Below, one piece after another: positions 52,865 through 62,220 of a stretch of DNA of 64,000 bases (positions within the stretch are counted from its first letter, which is position 1; each line of letters starts with the position of its first letter). The translations under genes were made by a program, and so were the position numbers. This stretch comes from Gammaproteobacteria bacterium (GTDB taxonomy: Bacteria > Pseudomonadota > Gammaproteobacteria > HK1). Below the pieces are notes generated by a model. The model saw nothing but the letters and a program-made list of their open reading frames with translations, was not told the DNA's origin and searched no databases. The stretch covers positions 1 through 64,000 of the forward strand of contig JAJFJU010000011.1 in NCBI GenBank assembly GCA_021773645.1, written 5' to 3'.

Positions 52865-54981
52865 TTGGCCATCTCCATGCTTGTCTGAATCTCTTCTTCC
52901 ACCGTGGGCTCGGCACCTGCCAGGGGCAAAATGAGACGAAATACCGTGCCCTTTCCCGGCGTGCTGGCCACCTCTACATCACCGCCCCGCCCGCGGAAAA
53001 ATTCCCGGCTCTCATACACCCCAATGCCCATGCCCGCATTACCCTTGGTGGTATCAAAGGGACGGAATAAACGCTCCGCAATAAATTGTGGCGCCATACC
53101 GCAGCCACTATCCTCAACCTCGATAATCACCTGCTGACCATCCCGCTCCCCACGTACTCGCACCTCACCGTCGTCGGCAGTCGCCTCTTGGGCATTTTGA
53201 ATAATGTGTTCCACCATGGTCCCCAGGCGCTCGGCATCGGTAGTCACAATCAACCCCTCATCGATATGCTGAACCACCGGCCGCGGCTGATTGATGGCAC
53301 GCGCTTTCACCACCTTATGGAGGATGGGTTTGAGATTGACCATCTTGCTGGTGGTCTCATCCATCCGCCCCTTGCGCAGTTGCCCAAGTAATCGATTCAT
53401 CTTCGCTGTGGCATTAGCCACCGTCCCAAACGCATCGCGGATGAATTCCGGGTTGCTCCCATGCTTGCGTGCGTTTTCGCCCACCAGCGACAACTGGGCC
53501 ACGAGATTTTTGAGATCGTGCACCACGTAGGAAGATAGCCGGTTAAAGGCCTCAAACTGGCGAGCATCGGCAAGTGCGTCAGAAAGACCCAGCAGGGCCA
53601 GATAACTCGCCGCCTGACGACCCACGGTACGTAGCAGGTCACTATCTTCCCAATTAAGCTGACGTTTGGTCTGTGAACGAGTGAGCAGCACGAATCCCAG
53701 CACCTCGGCGCCGTGCATCAGCGGCAGGATGACCCAGGGGTTTTGATACTTCTCCAACCACGATGGCAGTTCCAGCCCCGCGTAGAGTTCCGGATCACCG
53801 GTAATCTCATCCAAAAAGATGATCCACTCACGTTCCCGAAGAAAGCCCACCAGTGAAGAGTCCGCTGGTACTTTGGCAGTAACAGGAAAGGCGGCATGCC
53901 AGGCCGCTACCGGCTGGAAGCGCGCATCCTCTCCCCGAGCCCACATCACCCCACCCGGGCTTTCGACGATACCGGCGATGGCGCGAATGATATTTTCCTT
54001 GACGTTGCTATCGTGCTCACTGCGGGACAGGGTCTCGGTAAATTTCAGCCACTCCTCGCGATAGTCATATTTGTTTCGAAAAAAGTGTTTGGCGAGAAAA
54101 ACCTTGGCACGCGCACGAAGCTGGCCCGATAACATCAGCAGTGCTAGCAGCAGCACCGCCCCGAAGAAGAAAACCGCCTGTGCCACGCCACCCCAATTGC
54201 CACCATAGAGACGGATATAATAACCCGCTCCAGCCATCAGGATCAGGTAGCAGCCGGCGCCCAGCAGCGCTGCCGAATGGAAGACGATGTGGCGGGAGAC
54301 AAAAATTTCCACCGACCAAGAGGGACTACGGGCCGCAGAGACCGCAATAAGTGGAACGGCAAGAGCATTAATCACGCCACGCGCCATCCATAAGCCGGGA
54401 TCCATCTGACGATACAACAGGGCCTTTGAGTAGAGGAAAAAATCGAAGGCAAATATGGCCCCAACACCAAAACAAAGGAATTTAATCGCCCAGCGATGCT
54501 CGGGCAGGGTATTGCGATAAAACTGCTCCACCAGCACCAACCCCAGCACCGCAACCACCACCTGCCCGAATACCAGCAGGCTGATACCCGCCCTCCGTGA
54601 CAGGAATTCTGGTGACAAATAGGGCTGGAATAACAGTAGAGCGGCAATACCGGCACAGGCCATCACCGCCGGGACTATAAAGGGGCGCAGGTGGCGATCC
54701 GGGCCCCTCTCCTCCCCACGTGCCGCACCCAGCACCCGTAATAAAAAGGCTATCCACGCACCATTACGCACAACTTCAAGCAAGCCGATGGCGGTAAAGC
54801 TGAGGTGTCCGGTGAGGGATTGCCAAGCCAGCGCTGCGCACCAGATAGCCGAGACCAGGCAGGCGGTGAGCAGCAATGCACCGCGCATACGCCCCCGCCA
54901 AGCGGTAGCAAGCAGCGCGCTGAGCAGCAAAAAAAGTAGCGCTCCGGCGGCATGGGAAAGCGTCCCCAAATGAATCAGCAT
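52861..54981 (-). CDS. prsK: PrsK, PEP-CTERM-system membrane histidine kinase
   Basis: This 706-residue kinase has about eight N-terminal membrane segments, a GAF domain (about 325-465), a phospho-acceptor His488 (VVHDLKNL) and an ATPase domain with DSGCGM and GMGIGVYESREFF near the C terminus. It matches the PEP-CTERM histidine kinase PrsK. It is encoded just upstream of and overlapping prsR and should phosphorylate it. The signal is not known. Confidence 0.93.
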   Translation of the reverse strand: MLIHLGTLSHAAGALLFLLLSALLATAWRGRMRGALLLTACLVSAIWCAALAWQSLTGHLSFTAIGLLEVVRNGAWIAFLLRVLGAARGEERGPDRHLRPFIVPAVMACAGIAALLLFQPYLSPEFLSRRAGISLLVFGQVVVAVLGLVLVEQFYRNTLPEHRWAIKFLCFGVGAIFAFDFFLYSKALLYRQMDPGLWMARGVINALAVPLIAVSAARSPSWSVEIFVSRHIVFHSAALLGAGCYLILMAGAGYYIRLYGGNWGGVAQAVFFFGAVLLLALLMLSGQLRARAKVFLAKHFFRNKYDYREEWLKFTETLSRSEHDSNVKENIIRAIAGIVESPGGVMWARGEDARFQPVAAWHAAFPVTAKVPADSSLVGFLREREWIIFLDEITGDPELYAGLELPSWLEKYQNPWVILPLMHGAEVLGFVLLTRSQTKRQLNWEDSDLLRTVGRQAASYLALLGLSDALADARQFEAFNRLSSYVVHDLKNLVAQLSLVGENARKHGSNPEFIRDAFGTVANATAKMNRLLGQLRKGRMDETTSKMVNLKPILHKVVKARAINQPRPVVQHIDEGLIVTTDAERLGTMVEHIIQNAQEATADDGEVRVRGERDGQQVIIEVEDSGCGMAPQFIAERLFRPFDTTKGNAGMGIGVYESREFFRGRGGDVEVASTPGKGTVFRLILPLAGAEPTVEEEIQTSMEMAK

Positions 54982-55000
54982 TGACTGTTAACGCTGAAAA

Positions 55001-56398
55001 TCAACGCCCACCCTTACGCCACAGCACAACCTGTGCGGTCTGGATCAGAATCATGATGTCCAGGAACAGGCTGTAATTTTTGATGTAATAGAGATCGTAC
55101 TGGAGCTTCTGGCGGGCATCGTCTGTAGAAGATCCATAAGGAAAGCAAATCTGCGCCCATCCGGTAATGCCCGGATTCACCGACTCGCGCAGGTGATAAT
55201 AGGGAATCTGCTTCGCCAGTTCCTCGATAAACTCCGGCCGCTCCGGACGCGGGCCGACAAAACTCATCTCCCCTTTCAGGACATTGATAAGTTGGGGCAA
55301 CTCATCGATACGCGTCTTGCGCATGAAGGCGCCCACCCGCGTAACGCGCATGTCATTGGCAGACGCCCACTGGGCCTTGCCATCACTTTCGGCATCCGGG
55401 CGCATACTGCGAAACTTGAGGATGGTAAACGGCTTACCCTTTCGACCCGCCCGCACCTGCTGGTAAAGCACCCCACCCCGACCGCTGGAGTCAATGAGAA
55501 TAGCCAGGGCCGCAATCAGCATGATCGGCGCCGTCAGCAGCAATCCAACAGCCGCCACCACAATATCGAAACCGCGGTGGATGTAGCCCTTGAGTACCGC
55601 CTGGATAAAGCCATCGGCAAAAATGATGTCGTGCGGGCGCAAGGCATCAAGCCGGATGGTCCCGGTACGCTGCTCAAAAAAGCTCATGATATCAATGATA
55701 TCGATGCCATTCATCTTGCACTCAAGCACCTCGCTGACCGGCACTCTGCCAAGTTCCTCATCGGCACCCACGACGATTTCATCAATGCGATGACGGTTTG
55801 CAAACTCGATCAGAGGAACATCCAAGTGGATACATTTATTCTCCGGCACCACCGTTTCCTCTCCCTCCAGGCTAATAAAGCCAATCAGCTCTGACTCCTG
55901 CCAATCGCTTTTGCGCCGCAAACGCTCGACCTCACTCGCGGCATGACCAGCTCCCAACACCACCACCCGGCGCCGAAAAAAAGTATTGCCAAGATAGTGA
56001 TGCAGCAGAATGCGGAAAATAACAATGCCGAGCAGAGAGCTCGTAAAGGCAATAGCAAATGCCGCGCGGCCGATAGACAAGGAAGGATTGAATTGGAGTG
56101 CCGTCAACACCAGTATCAGCGTACCGCCGAAGGCCACGCCCAGACGCAACAATATGCCGCGAGGCTCATCCCGCAACCCCCGTTGGTACAGACCAGTGGC
56201 CGTCATCATGGCCATCACCGTCACCGTATAGAAAAGCGCCTTGATCCACAGTTCACCGACTACCAAGTGACTCGCAGGATTGAATTCCAACAGGCGTACG
56301 GTGACGCCGAGATACACGGCACCAAATAGCATGAGCGCCTCGCTGGTGCCCAGCACCAGCAGGAACTTGGGGATGTAGTGACGAAATATACGAAGCAT
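55001..56398 (-). CDS. Sugar-phosphate transferase, PEP-CTERM system (EpsB-like)
   Basis: This 465-residue polyprenyl-phosphate sugar-1-phosphate transferase has four or five N-terminal membrane segments, a central CoA-binding-like domain (about 140-240) and the C-terminal PHPT catalytic part with KGEMSFVGPRPERPEF near residue 378. It starts the lipid-linked repeat unit. It is the first gene of the run EpsB-PrsK-PrsR-XrtA, with prsK 19 bp downstream. The box at 56516-56532 lies about 115 bp upstream of its start. Confidence 0.9.
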   Translation of the reverse strand: MLRIFRHYIPKFLLVLGTSEALMLFGAVYLGVTVRLLEFNPASHLVVGELWIKALFYTVTVMAMMTATGLYQRGLRDEPRGILLRLGVAFGGTLILVLTALQFNPSLSIGRAAFAIAFTSSLLGIVIFRILLHHYLGNTFFRRRVVVLGAGHAASEVERLRRKSDWQESELIGFISLEGEETVVPENKCIHLDVPLIEFANRHRIDEIVVGADEELGRVPVSEVLECKMNGIDIIDIMSFFEQRTGTIRLDALRPHDIIFADGFIQAVLKGYIHRGFDIVVAAVGLLLTAPIMLIAALAILIDSSGRGGVLYQQVRAGRKGKPFTILKFRSMRPDAESDGKAQWASANDMRVTRVGAFMRKTRIDELPQLINVLKGEMSFVGPRPERPEFIEELAKQIPYYHLRESVNPGITGWAQICFPYGSSTDDARQKLQYDLYYIKNYSLFLDIMILIQTAQVVLWRKGGR

Positions 56399-56515
56399 GG
56401 AAAGAGGGTTCCGGGCACGCTACCGCCATTCCATCACCGGAGAATTCCGCTGACGGCTGGCTGCAAAAGGAAATGACGGGTACGTTTTTGCCTTACCCGC
56501 CCTATAGCGGACTAT

Positions 56516-56532
56516 TGTCAGAATTCTTTACA
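56516..56532 (-). promoter_or_regulatory. PEP-CTERM-box-like site 1 (possible PrsR target)
   Basis: TGTCAGAATTCTTTACA is a near palindrome with AGAATTCT at its centre. Two related sites lie at 60759 and 60892 upstream of the PEP-CTERM gene. Location 5' of the EpsB-PrsK-PrsR-XrtA run suggests autoregulation, which the sequence cannot prove. Confidence 0.55.
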
Positions 56533-56726
56533 TCTTTTTCTGCCAAGGGAATCACACAAAAAAGGATGGGTTATGGGCGAGATACGGCCAGTGGGATGAA
56601 TCATGGCGCGGCCTGTGCGCAAGGGATGAGGAAATCCAGAGAATGCTGGTGTTGTGGGGTTACACTGCACTAACCCGATTCAGTACAGGGCGGGAATCCG
56701 AAACCCCCGCATCAGGGCTGCGACGT

Positions 56727-56753
56727 CGTAGGGCAGACCATGTCTGCCAAATG
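56727..56753. repeat. Dispersed GTAGGGC palindrome (half unit)
   Basis: GTAGGGCAGACCATGTCTGCC belongs to the dispersed palindrome family; GGCAGAC-CAT-GTCTGCC is its hairpin. Confidence 0.7.
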
Positions 56754-56874
56754 GCAGTGGTTTAGGCAAGCATAATCGGCGGGCTGCTCCCGCGCATCCT
56801 GCGCTTCTCAACATAAGGGGCCATCCATGACCAAAGATCGTTGAATTAGCGCAGCGTATCAGAGCAACAACCCC

Positions 56875-59800
56875 TCACTGCAGCCCTGACAGGGCGGATT
56901 TAGCCCGATCTTTTTCTGGAAAACTGATCCCTGTGGATAACAGAACCTTGAGTTCACCCACTGCCGCATTAATGTTCCCGCTCAGGCGGTATGCCTCCGC
57001 CAAATGAAATCGCGTGGTCGCGCGATCCGCCGGGCTCACCACCTGTTTTTCCAGACTAACTGCCCGGCGAAGCACATTTATACCTTTCTGGAACTGCTCC
57101 TTTTTGACCAACAGGCTGCCGTAGGCATCCAGAATATCCGGGGCTTGATCATCAAGCTTATAAGCGGCCTCCAACATGCTTTCAGCACGATCATCACTTT
57201 GGTTAGCATAAGCGGAAGCCAGTTTATTCATCACTGATGCATTATTGGATTGGGTCTTCAGGACTTGTTCATATTCCCGGCTTGCGATGGACCATTTCTT
57301 TTCGACCATCAACATATCGCCTAGGGCAGTGTGCACCTCAGCGTTATCAGGTTTAGAATTCAACCATTTTCTCAATAGCTCTTTTCCAAGAGCCTTATTG
57401 CCAATTAGCCAATTCGCTTTGGCCAGGTTAATGATGTTATTCGTGGAATGGAGAAGCTTGTCTGCCTGGCGATAATTTTCAACAGCCTGCCTAGCATTTT
57501 TCAGTTGCCAATTAGCCTTTCCCATAAGTGTCCAGGCCGCCGCTATATCGGGCTGCTTATTCAAGACGGCCTGAAGAATAGCTATCGCTTTTCCTAACCG
57601 GCCTGCATTGATTTCCAGAGAAGCAAGCATGATTCCAACACGAGGGTTATCGGGCTGAAGTTTCGACGCCTTCCGCAAATCCTCACGCCCAAGATCATAG
57701 GATTTCTGCAGCGTCCTTATCTCTCCTCTGATCAACAGAGCCTTGGCAGAATTGGGTGTAAGTTTCAGCAAGTGATCCGCTAGGCGACTCGCATTTTCAA
57801 AGTCACCCGTGATAACGAGCGCAGAACTCATAATGCGCAGCAAAGTTATATTGTTAGGTGCCCTCTTTAGACCTGCCTGTGCCAGACTAATTGCTTCCCG
57901 CCATTGCCCTTTCTTGGCATGCAGTTTCGCCAACAACAATATGGGCTCAAAAGTATCCGGGCGGACCTCACGAAAGCGTTGTAACAATTCCAAAGCCTGT
58001 TCGTCATTTGATAGCTTCGCAAGACCTATATTGGCTTCAACATGACTTGGATCACGTTTGAGCACTTCACTGAACTGTGCTCTCGCAGCTTCGCGATCCC
58101 CTTCCTGTACTGAGAGACCAGCGAGATTTAATGCTGCAACGTTGCTAGAGGGATTCAAAGAAAGAATTCTTCCAAAGGCTTGTTTAGCTGATGCATAATC
58201 GTTTTTAGCCCGATAAACACTTCCCAAAAGTACCAGCGCGTTGATATTTTTCGGTGATTTTTCTACCGACTTTTTGGAAATTTTCAGAGCCCCATCAAGC
58301 TTTCCTTGGGACAATAAACTACGCACCTGATTTAAGTCATCAACTACCGAGGTGCTTTGGACCGTCTGATAGGAAGATTGGCTGCTCAATTTTTTTCCAG
58401 ATGCCACACCCATCCGAAGTTCAAGATTTGACAACGCAATTTTCGCACCCGCATCTTGCGGACTCAGCTTTAACAATTTCTGCAAAACCCCAAGCCCCGC
58501 TTTCAGCTCTCCTTTCCGTATGTTCACGATAGCCAACTGATACAATGCGGGAGTAAATTCAGGATTTAATTCCAAGATCTTAGAAACGCTTGTACGCGCC
58601 TCAACAAATTCTCCAAGCGAAAGCTGCACACGTGACTGAAGCAGCAAACTGCGGGCATCTTCGGGTTGCAATGACAAGGCTTCTTTTGCGATCTGTAGTG
58701 CCTCGGAATTCCTCCCCTGCTGGAAGTTTAAATTGGCCAGCAACAATCGAGAATGAAAATCACCTGGATTATGCATACGTGCCTGCTGCAGACGCTCTAT
58801 CGCCTCGGACACCTTGCCATCACTTAACAAAATCTTTGCCAACCCCACTAGTGCAGCGGAGTTAAACGGTCGTTTAATTAAAATATTCTCATACCCGCGC
58901 ACAGCCTCCTTGACACGACCTGCCCGCAAGTGGAGCTTTATCAGATTAAGAGCCGGTGTAATATATTTCGGATCAAGTTCAACCGCCTTGGTGAACATGC
59001 CTGCGGCACTTTTCAGATCACCCAGCCCTATAAAGGCAGAACCCATTAAGTTTAAGGGTGCCGCATTGTCTGGATGCTTCTTGGATAACTGCTCAGCTGC
59101 CACAAGTGCAGCCGGATAATCCTTTTCACGCAACAAGGTCGTTGCCAAAAGGTAACCAGCCTGTTCATTATCCGGTTCTGCCTCGATAGCTTTGTGCAAC
59201 TCTTTCAGTGCTGCATCATTCTCGCCAACTGCCAAATAACTCAGCGCCAGCTGGCCACGAACATCCGCTGATTCCGGGATCAGGACCGAGGCACGAGTCA
59301 GCGCCCGGGTCGCGCCATCAAGATTACCGCTCTTTATGTAAGCATTTCCCAGCAAGGTCCAGGTAAATGCCTCATTCGGGAGTGCCCGCACTACGGGCTC
59401 GAGAATAGCTATCGCTTCTGGATATTGTTCCAGTGAGATATAGACTAGACCTAACAGCTGTCTCGTATAAAGACTGTTGGGCTGCACGGACAAAGCCCGA
59501 GCGAGGTATTCCCTGGATTGGCCCAAATTCCCCCGCTCCCGCTCCATGGCACCCAGAAGCAACAGGCTACGGCCATGATTCGGCAGCATCCTGATAACGT
59601 CTTGTAGTTCGGAGAACGCGGTATCAAGATTTCCTTTCTGGTAATTGAAACGTGCATCCAGGTGTTTATAGATAGGCCCCTGAATATTTATCTCGCCAAT
59701 AGCATCTATATGAGCTTTGGCCTTATCTGGCTGTTTGTTATCCAGCAACAACCGCGCCGCAGCCGAACGGGTATCGAGCACATGCCGCGAGATATTGTGT

Positions 59801-60504
59801 CGGCTGACTGTCAACGCAGTATCATAGGCCTCCAGGGCTTCAGGGATCTGCTTCTGGTAGGTGGCTAACAGCCCCTTCATTAGCCAGATTTCAATATCCT
59901 TTGGCGCGTGCTTGAGAGCCTTTGAGATATTCTCGGCCATCTTGTTAACACCACCATCAAACCAGGCTAGTCGAGCCTTGCCCTTATAGGCATCGGACGC
60001 AGTAGCATCTTTAGCAATTGCCTGGTCGTATAACCGTGTCGCCAATATATGGTCTTTTAGGCCTCTTCGAGCGTCACCTTTCAGGATTAACTCGGCAACC
60101 GTTCCGCCGTCCTTGGGCAACAGCTCCAAAGCCTCTTGGTATTTCTCCTGGAGAATAAGTGCCCGCACGAGGCCATGGATATCGTCGGGCAAGGCCACAT
60201 CCGATTCAACCACACGCCTGAGTTCCTTCTCCGCTCCCGTCCCCAATCCTACTATCAGGTAGGCGTTGCCAAGAGCCCGGCGGGCACTAAACAATTGTGG
60301 ATCTTTCTGGAGCGCGGTTTTCAGGTGAATGACGGCCGACCGAACATCCCCCGCCTGCATTTCTTCCGTGGCCATCTCAAGATTATCCGTCGCCGAGGTT
60401 CGGTCGCCACAACCACCCAGCAATATGATTGAGCTTGCCAAAGCTCCTATGAAGGAAAAACGCATAATTAGTTTTGAAACCGAGGGAAAGGTGTTTCCAT
60501 GCAT
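56875..60504 (-). CDS. prsT: PrsT, PEP-CTERM-system TPR lipoprotein
   Basis: From the ATG at 60504 this is a 1209-residue lipoprotein with IILLGGC (lipidated Cys) and more than twenty TPR-like helical pairs running to the C terminus. It matches the TPR lipoprotein of PEP-CTERM loci, but is longer than the roughly 900 residues I recall as usual. It probably scaffolds the export machinery at the outer membrane. A GTG at 60516 and an ATG at 60465 are other possible starts. GGTGG lies about 8 bp before the ATG at 60504. Confidence 0.9.
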   Translation of the reverse strand: MHGNTFPSVSKLIMRFSFIGALASSIILLGGCGDRTSATDNLEMATEEMQAGDVRSAVIHLKTALQKDPQLFSARRALGNAYLIVGLGTGAEKELRRVVESDVALPDDIHGLVRALILQEKYQEALELLPKDGGTVAELILKGDARRGLKDHILATRLYDQAIAKDATASDAYKGKARLAWFDGGVNKMAENISKALKHAPKDIEIWLMKGLLATYQKQIPEALEAYDTALTVSRHNISRHVLDTRSAAARLLLDNKQPDKAKAHIDAIGEINIQGPIYKHLDARFNYQKGNLDTAFSELQDVIRMLPNHGRSLLLLGAMERERGNLGQSREYLARALSVQPNSLYTRQLLGLVYISLEQYPEAIAILEPVVRALPNEAFTWTLLGNAYIKSGNLDGATRALTRASVLIPESADVRGQLALSYLAVGENDAALKELHKAIEAEPDNEQAGYLLATTLLREKDYPAALVAAEQLSKKHPDNAAPLNLMGSAFIGLGDLKSAAGMFTKAVELDPKYITPALNLIKLHLRAGRVKEAVRGYENILIKRPFNSAALVGLAKILLSDGKVSEAIERLQQARMHNPGDFHSRLLLANLNFQQGRNSEALQIAKEALSLQPEDARSLLLQSRVQLSLGEFVEARTSVSKILELNPEFTPALYQLAIVNIRKGELKAGLGVLQKLLKLSPQDAGAKIALSNLELRMGVASGKKLSSQSSYQTVQSTSVVDDLNQVRSLLSQGKLDGALKISKKSVEKSPKNINALVLLGSVYRAKNDYASAKQAFGRILSLNPSSNVAALNLAGLSVQEGDREAARAQFSEVLKRDPSHVEANIGLAKLSNDEQALELLQRFREVRPDTFEPILLLAKLHAKKGQWREAISLAQAGLKRAPNNITLLRIMSSALVITGDFENASRLADHLLKLTPNSAKALLIRGEIRTLQKSYDLGREDLRKASKLQPDNPRVGIMLASLEINAGRLGKAIAILQAVLNKQPDIAAAWTLMGKANWQLKNARQAVENYRQADKLLHSTNNIINLAKANWLIGNKALGKELLRKWLNSKPDNAEVHTALGDMLMVEKKWSIASREYEQVLKTQSNNASVMNKLASAYANQSDDRAESMLEAAYKLDDQAPDILDAYGSLLVKKEQFQKGINVLRRAVSLEKQVVSPADRATTRFHLAEAYRLSGNINAAVGELKVLLSTGISFPEKDRAKSALSGLQ

Positions 60505-60758
60505 GTCTATAACCACCGAGTCGTCGCGAAAACTACTATTGGAGAGTGTACCTGATCAACAATACTCTGATGAAATACATGGCAAATCTGACGCTAACAT
60601 TCCCCTATGCCAATCGATAACTAAGCCCAAAGGAATCCTGGATGTGCATATTTCGGATTGCCGCCAAGGCAACACCCCAGTATTTCGCCTGAATGACGCG
60701 ATGATTCAGGGTTTTCAGATTGCCGACACGCCGAGAAGAGGACACCGACACAGCAAAT

Positions 60759-60775
60759 TGCCGGAATTCTTTACA
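60759..60775 (+). promoter_or_regulatory. PEP-CTERM-box-like site 2
   Basis: TGCCGGAATTCTTTACA matches site 1 at 15 of 17 positions. It lies 225 bp upstream of the -24 element of the PEP-CTERM gene and 255 bp from the PrsT start, so it may serve either or both. Confidence 0.5.
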
Positions 60776-60891
60776 GTAGATAACAAGGCGTTATTAGATG
60801 GTATCTAATTGTTTTATATGGTTATTTAAAGGACATAGCATGAACATGAATAGTATTCACAGGGCGATCGCTAACCAAGAGGGCTGTTTTT

Positions 60892-60908
60892 TGTCAGATT
60901 TATTTACA
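60892..60908 (+). promoter_or_regulatory. PEP-CTERM-box-like site 3
   Basis: TGTCAGATTTATTTACA shares TGTCAGA, TT and TTTACA with site 1. Its centre is about 85 bp upstream of the -24 element, the usual distance for a sigma-54 enhancer site. It is the best candidate for the PrsR site of the PEP-CTERM gene. Confidence 0.6.
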
Positions 60909-60983
60909 CATTTACGTTTTTCGCTGGTACCCAGACAAGCACAACAAATCCAACTTGTTGTTTTTCATGATATTAACAATAGC

Positions 60984-61000
60984 TGGCACGCCACATGCAT
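60984..61000 (+). promoter_or_regulatory. Sigma-54-type promoter of the PEP-CTERM gene
   Basis: TGGCACGCCACATGCAT has the -24 element TGGCACG and the -12 element TGCA, with GG and GC separated by 10 bp exactly as required. It lies 66 bp upstream of the ATG at 61066. Sigma-54 control of PEP-CTERM genes through PrsK/PrsR is known in related bacteria. Confidence 0.8.
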
Positions 61001-61065
61001 ACGTTATGGCTGAATACCCAAATCAACACAACATGTTTAGCTTCACAACTAAAAGGGCCAGGAAA

Positions 61066-62040
61066 ATGAAAAAATCACTAATCGCCGCAGGTATCGTGCT
61101 GGGAATGAGCAGCTCGGCTTGGGGTTTGAACATAGACTTTAGCGGCACCGGCAACATAGGCGGTTCCGAATTCTTCAATCAAATCAACTGGGGTAGCGAC
61201 AACGCCATCATCCAGGACATTCGGGCCGATTCCTTTGGCGGACTCACCACCAGCGCCACAATCTTCGCACAGAATGCATTCGCCTTTGGTGGCACGTCTG
61301 GTGATGTGATTACCTACCAGATGGTTCTGCCAGTCATCGCCACGTTCGATGGTTTAAATGCAACCTCCTTCACTTTGGACGGGACCCGGACTTCATCCTT
61401 CAAGATGTTCCTTGATACCGTTAGTGGCGGTGTCGGTGACCTAACCCAAACCAATATCAGCACCGGCACCGGCTACGGCAATCTTGGCGGTGGTGCATTG
61501 CTTGCCGATCAGGTCGAAATTGCCTCGGGTTCGATTAGCACCATCATCACACCTCCCGGCGCAGGCGTCGCCGTACAGGCTTTCGGAACGGCTGGTCCAA
61601 TAGATAGCGTGGATGCCACGGTTAACGGCGTGCTGGTTGATTCAGACCCAATACTGGGTTCCATGGCAATTGAGATTGACATTGCTACCAAAAATGACCT
61701 GTTTATCGTCAGTACCCTGGATGCCCTGGCACTGGATATGAATATCTCCGACTTCGCGTTCTCGGCCCCGTTCCCGACGGTAGAGGCATCAGACACGGTG
61801 GTTGGTGTTGCGGCGGTATTCAACAGCGCTGCTCCGAACCCGCTGAATACCAATATCTCATGTTCCGGCGGCCACGCGGCGACGGATGGTAGTAACAACA
61901 ATACCTGCGATGCGCAGTTCCAGATTGGCTCTAACAGCCTGTTCTTCGACCCCCGGGTTCCGGAGCCTGCGACCTTGGCATTGGCCGGGCTCGGATTTGG
62001 CCTGCTGGGTTTCTCCGGGCGCCGTCGCCGGAAAGCCTAA
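61066..62040 (+). CDS. PEP-CTERM sorting-domain protein
   Basis: From the ATG at 61066, with CCAGGA 3-4 bp upstream, this is a 324-residue secreted protein. The signal peptide is KKSLIAAGIVLGMSSSAWG. The C terminus from residue 298 is VPEPATLALAGLGFGLLGFS, then GRRRRKA: the PEP motif, a membrane segment and an Arg cluster, the substrate signal for exosortase A. The middle is low complexity, with many Asn, Gly, Ser and Thr and few Lys, typical of surface proteins that become glycosylated. Two Cys lie near residues 266 and 281. A frame opening at 60955 reads over the promoter and is not the start. Confidence 0.93.
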   Translation: MKKSLIAAGIVLGMSSSAWGLNIDFSGTGNIGGSEFFNQINWGSDNAIIQDIRADSFGGLTTSATIFAQNAFAFGGTSGDVITYQMVLPVIATFDGLNATSFTLDGTRTSSFKMFLDTVSGGVGDLTQTNISTGTGYGNLGGGALLADQVEIASGSISTIITPPGAGVAVQAFGTAGPIDSVDATVNGVLVDSDPILGSMAIEIDIATKNDLFIVSTLDALALDMNISDFAFSAPFPTVEASDTVVGVAAVFNSAAPNPLNTNISCSGGHAATDGSNNNTCDAQFQIGSNSLFFDPRVPEPATLALAGLGFGLLGFSGRRRRKA

Positions 62041-62068
62041 GGCTTAAAAAGCGTTAGCCCTTTTAGGG

Positions 62069-62100
62069 AAAAGGCGGCCGTCAGGCCGCCTTTTCTTTTT
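62069..62100 (+). terminator. Rho-independent terminator after the PEP-CTERM gene
   Basis: The perfect 11-bp stem AAAAGGCGGCC / GGCCGCCTTTT with a GTCA loop (62069-62094) is followed by CTTTTT. It lies 29 bp after the stop codon. Confidence 0.93.
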
Positions 62101-62220
62101 GTCTGCGTCTAGGTGCAGCCCCCCTTTCCCCAGACCAAGTGATATCAGATACTGCTGGCCGCGAACACTCGGGAAGGCACCGTTGCCAGCGTGATTTCCG
62201 CGCTTAGCAGCCAGAAACTA

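Larger units (their letters stand above)
56399..56874. other. 476-bp gap with a PEP-CTERM-box-like site and a palindrome
   Basis: This gap between PrsT and the EpsB-like gene has no credible gene. It contains the 17-bp TGTCAGAATTCTTTACA box (56516-56532) and half of the dispersed palindrome GTCGTAGGGCAGACCATGTC (56727-56753). No convincing -24/-12 pair was found on the reverse strand between the box and the gene. Confidence 0.7.
60505..61065. other. Intergenic region with regulatory sites
   Basis: Between the divergent PrsT and PEP-CTERM genes there are two box-like sites (60759-60775 and 60892-60908) and a sigma-54-type promoter (60984-61000). A + strand frame reading through 60329-60808 overlaps PrsT and has no family resemblance. 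Confidence 0.75.

Noticed and set aside
56399-56515. Sigma-54 promoter for the EpsB-like gene (TGGAATGGCGGTAGCG on the reverse strand)
   Set aside because: GG and GC have the right spacing, but the start codon follows only 20 bp after the -12 and other positions match poorly.
60329-60808. 159-residue + strand frame across the start of PrsT
   Set aside because: It overlaps the signal peptide region of PrsT on the other strand and the regulatory gap, and lacks a ribosome binding site.
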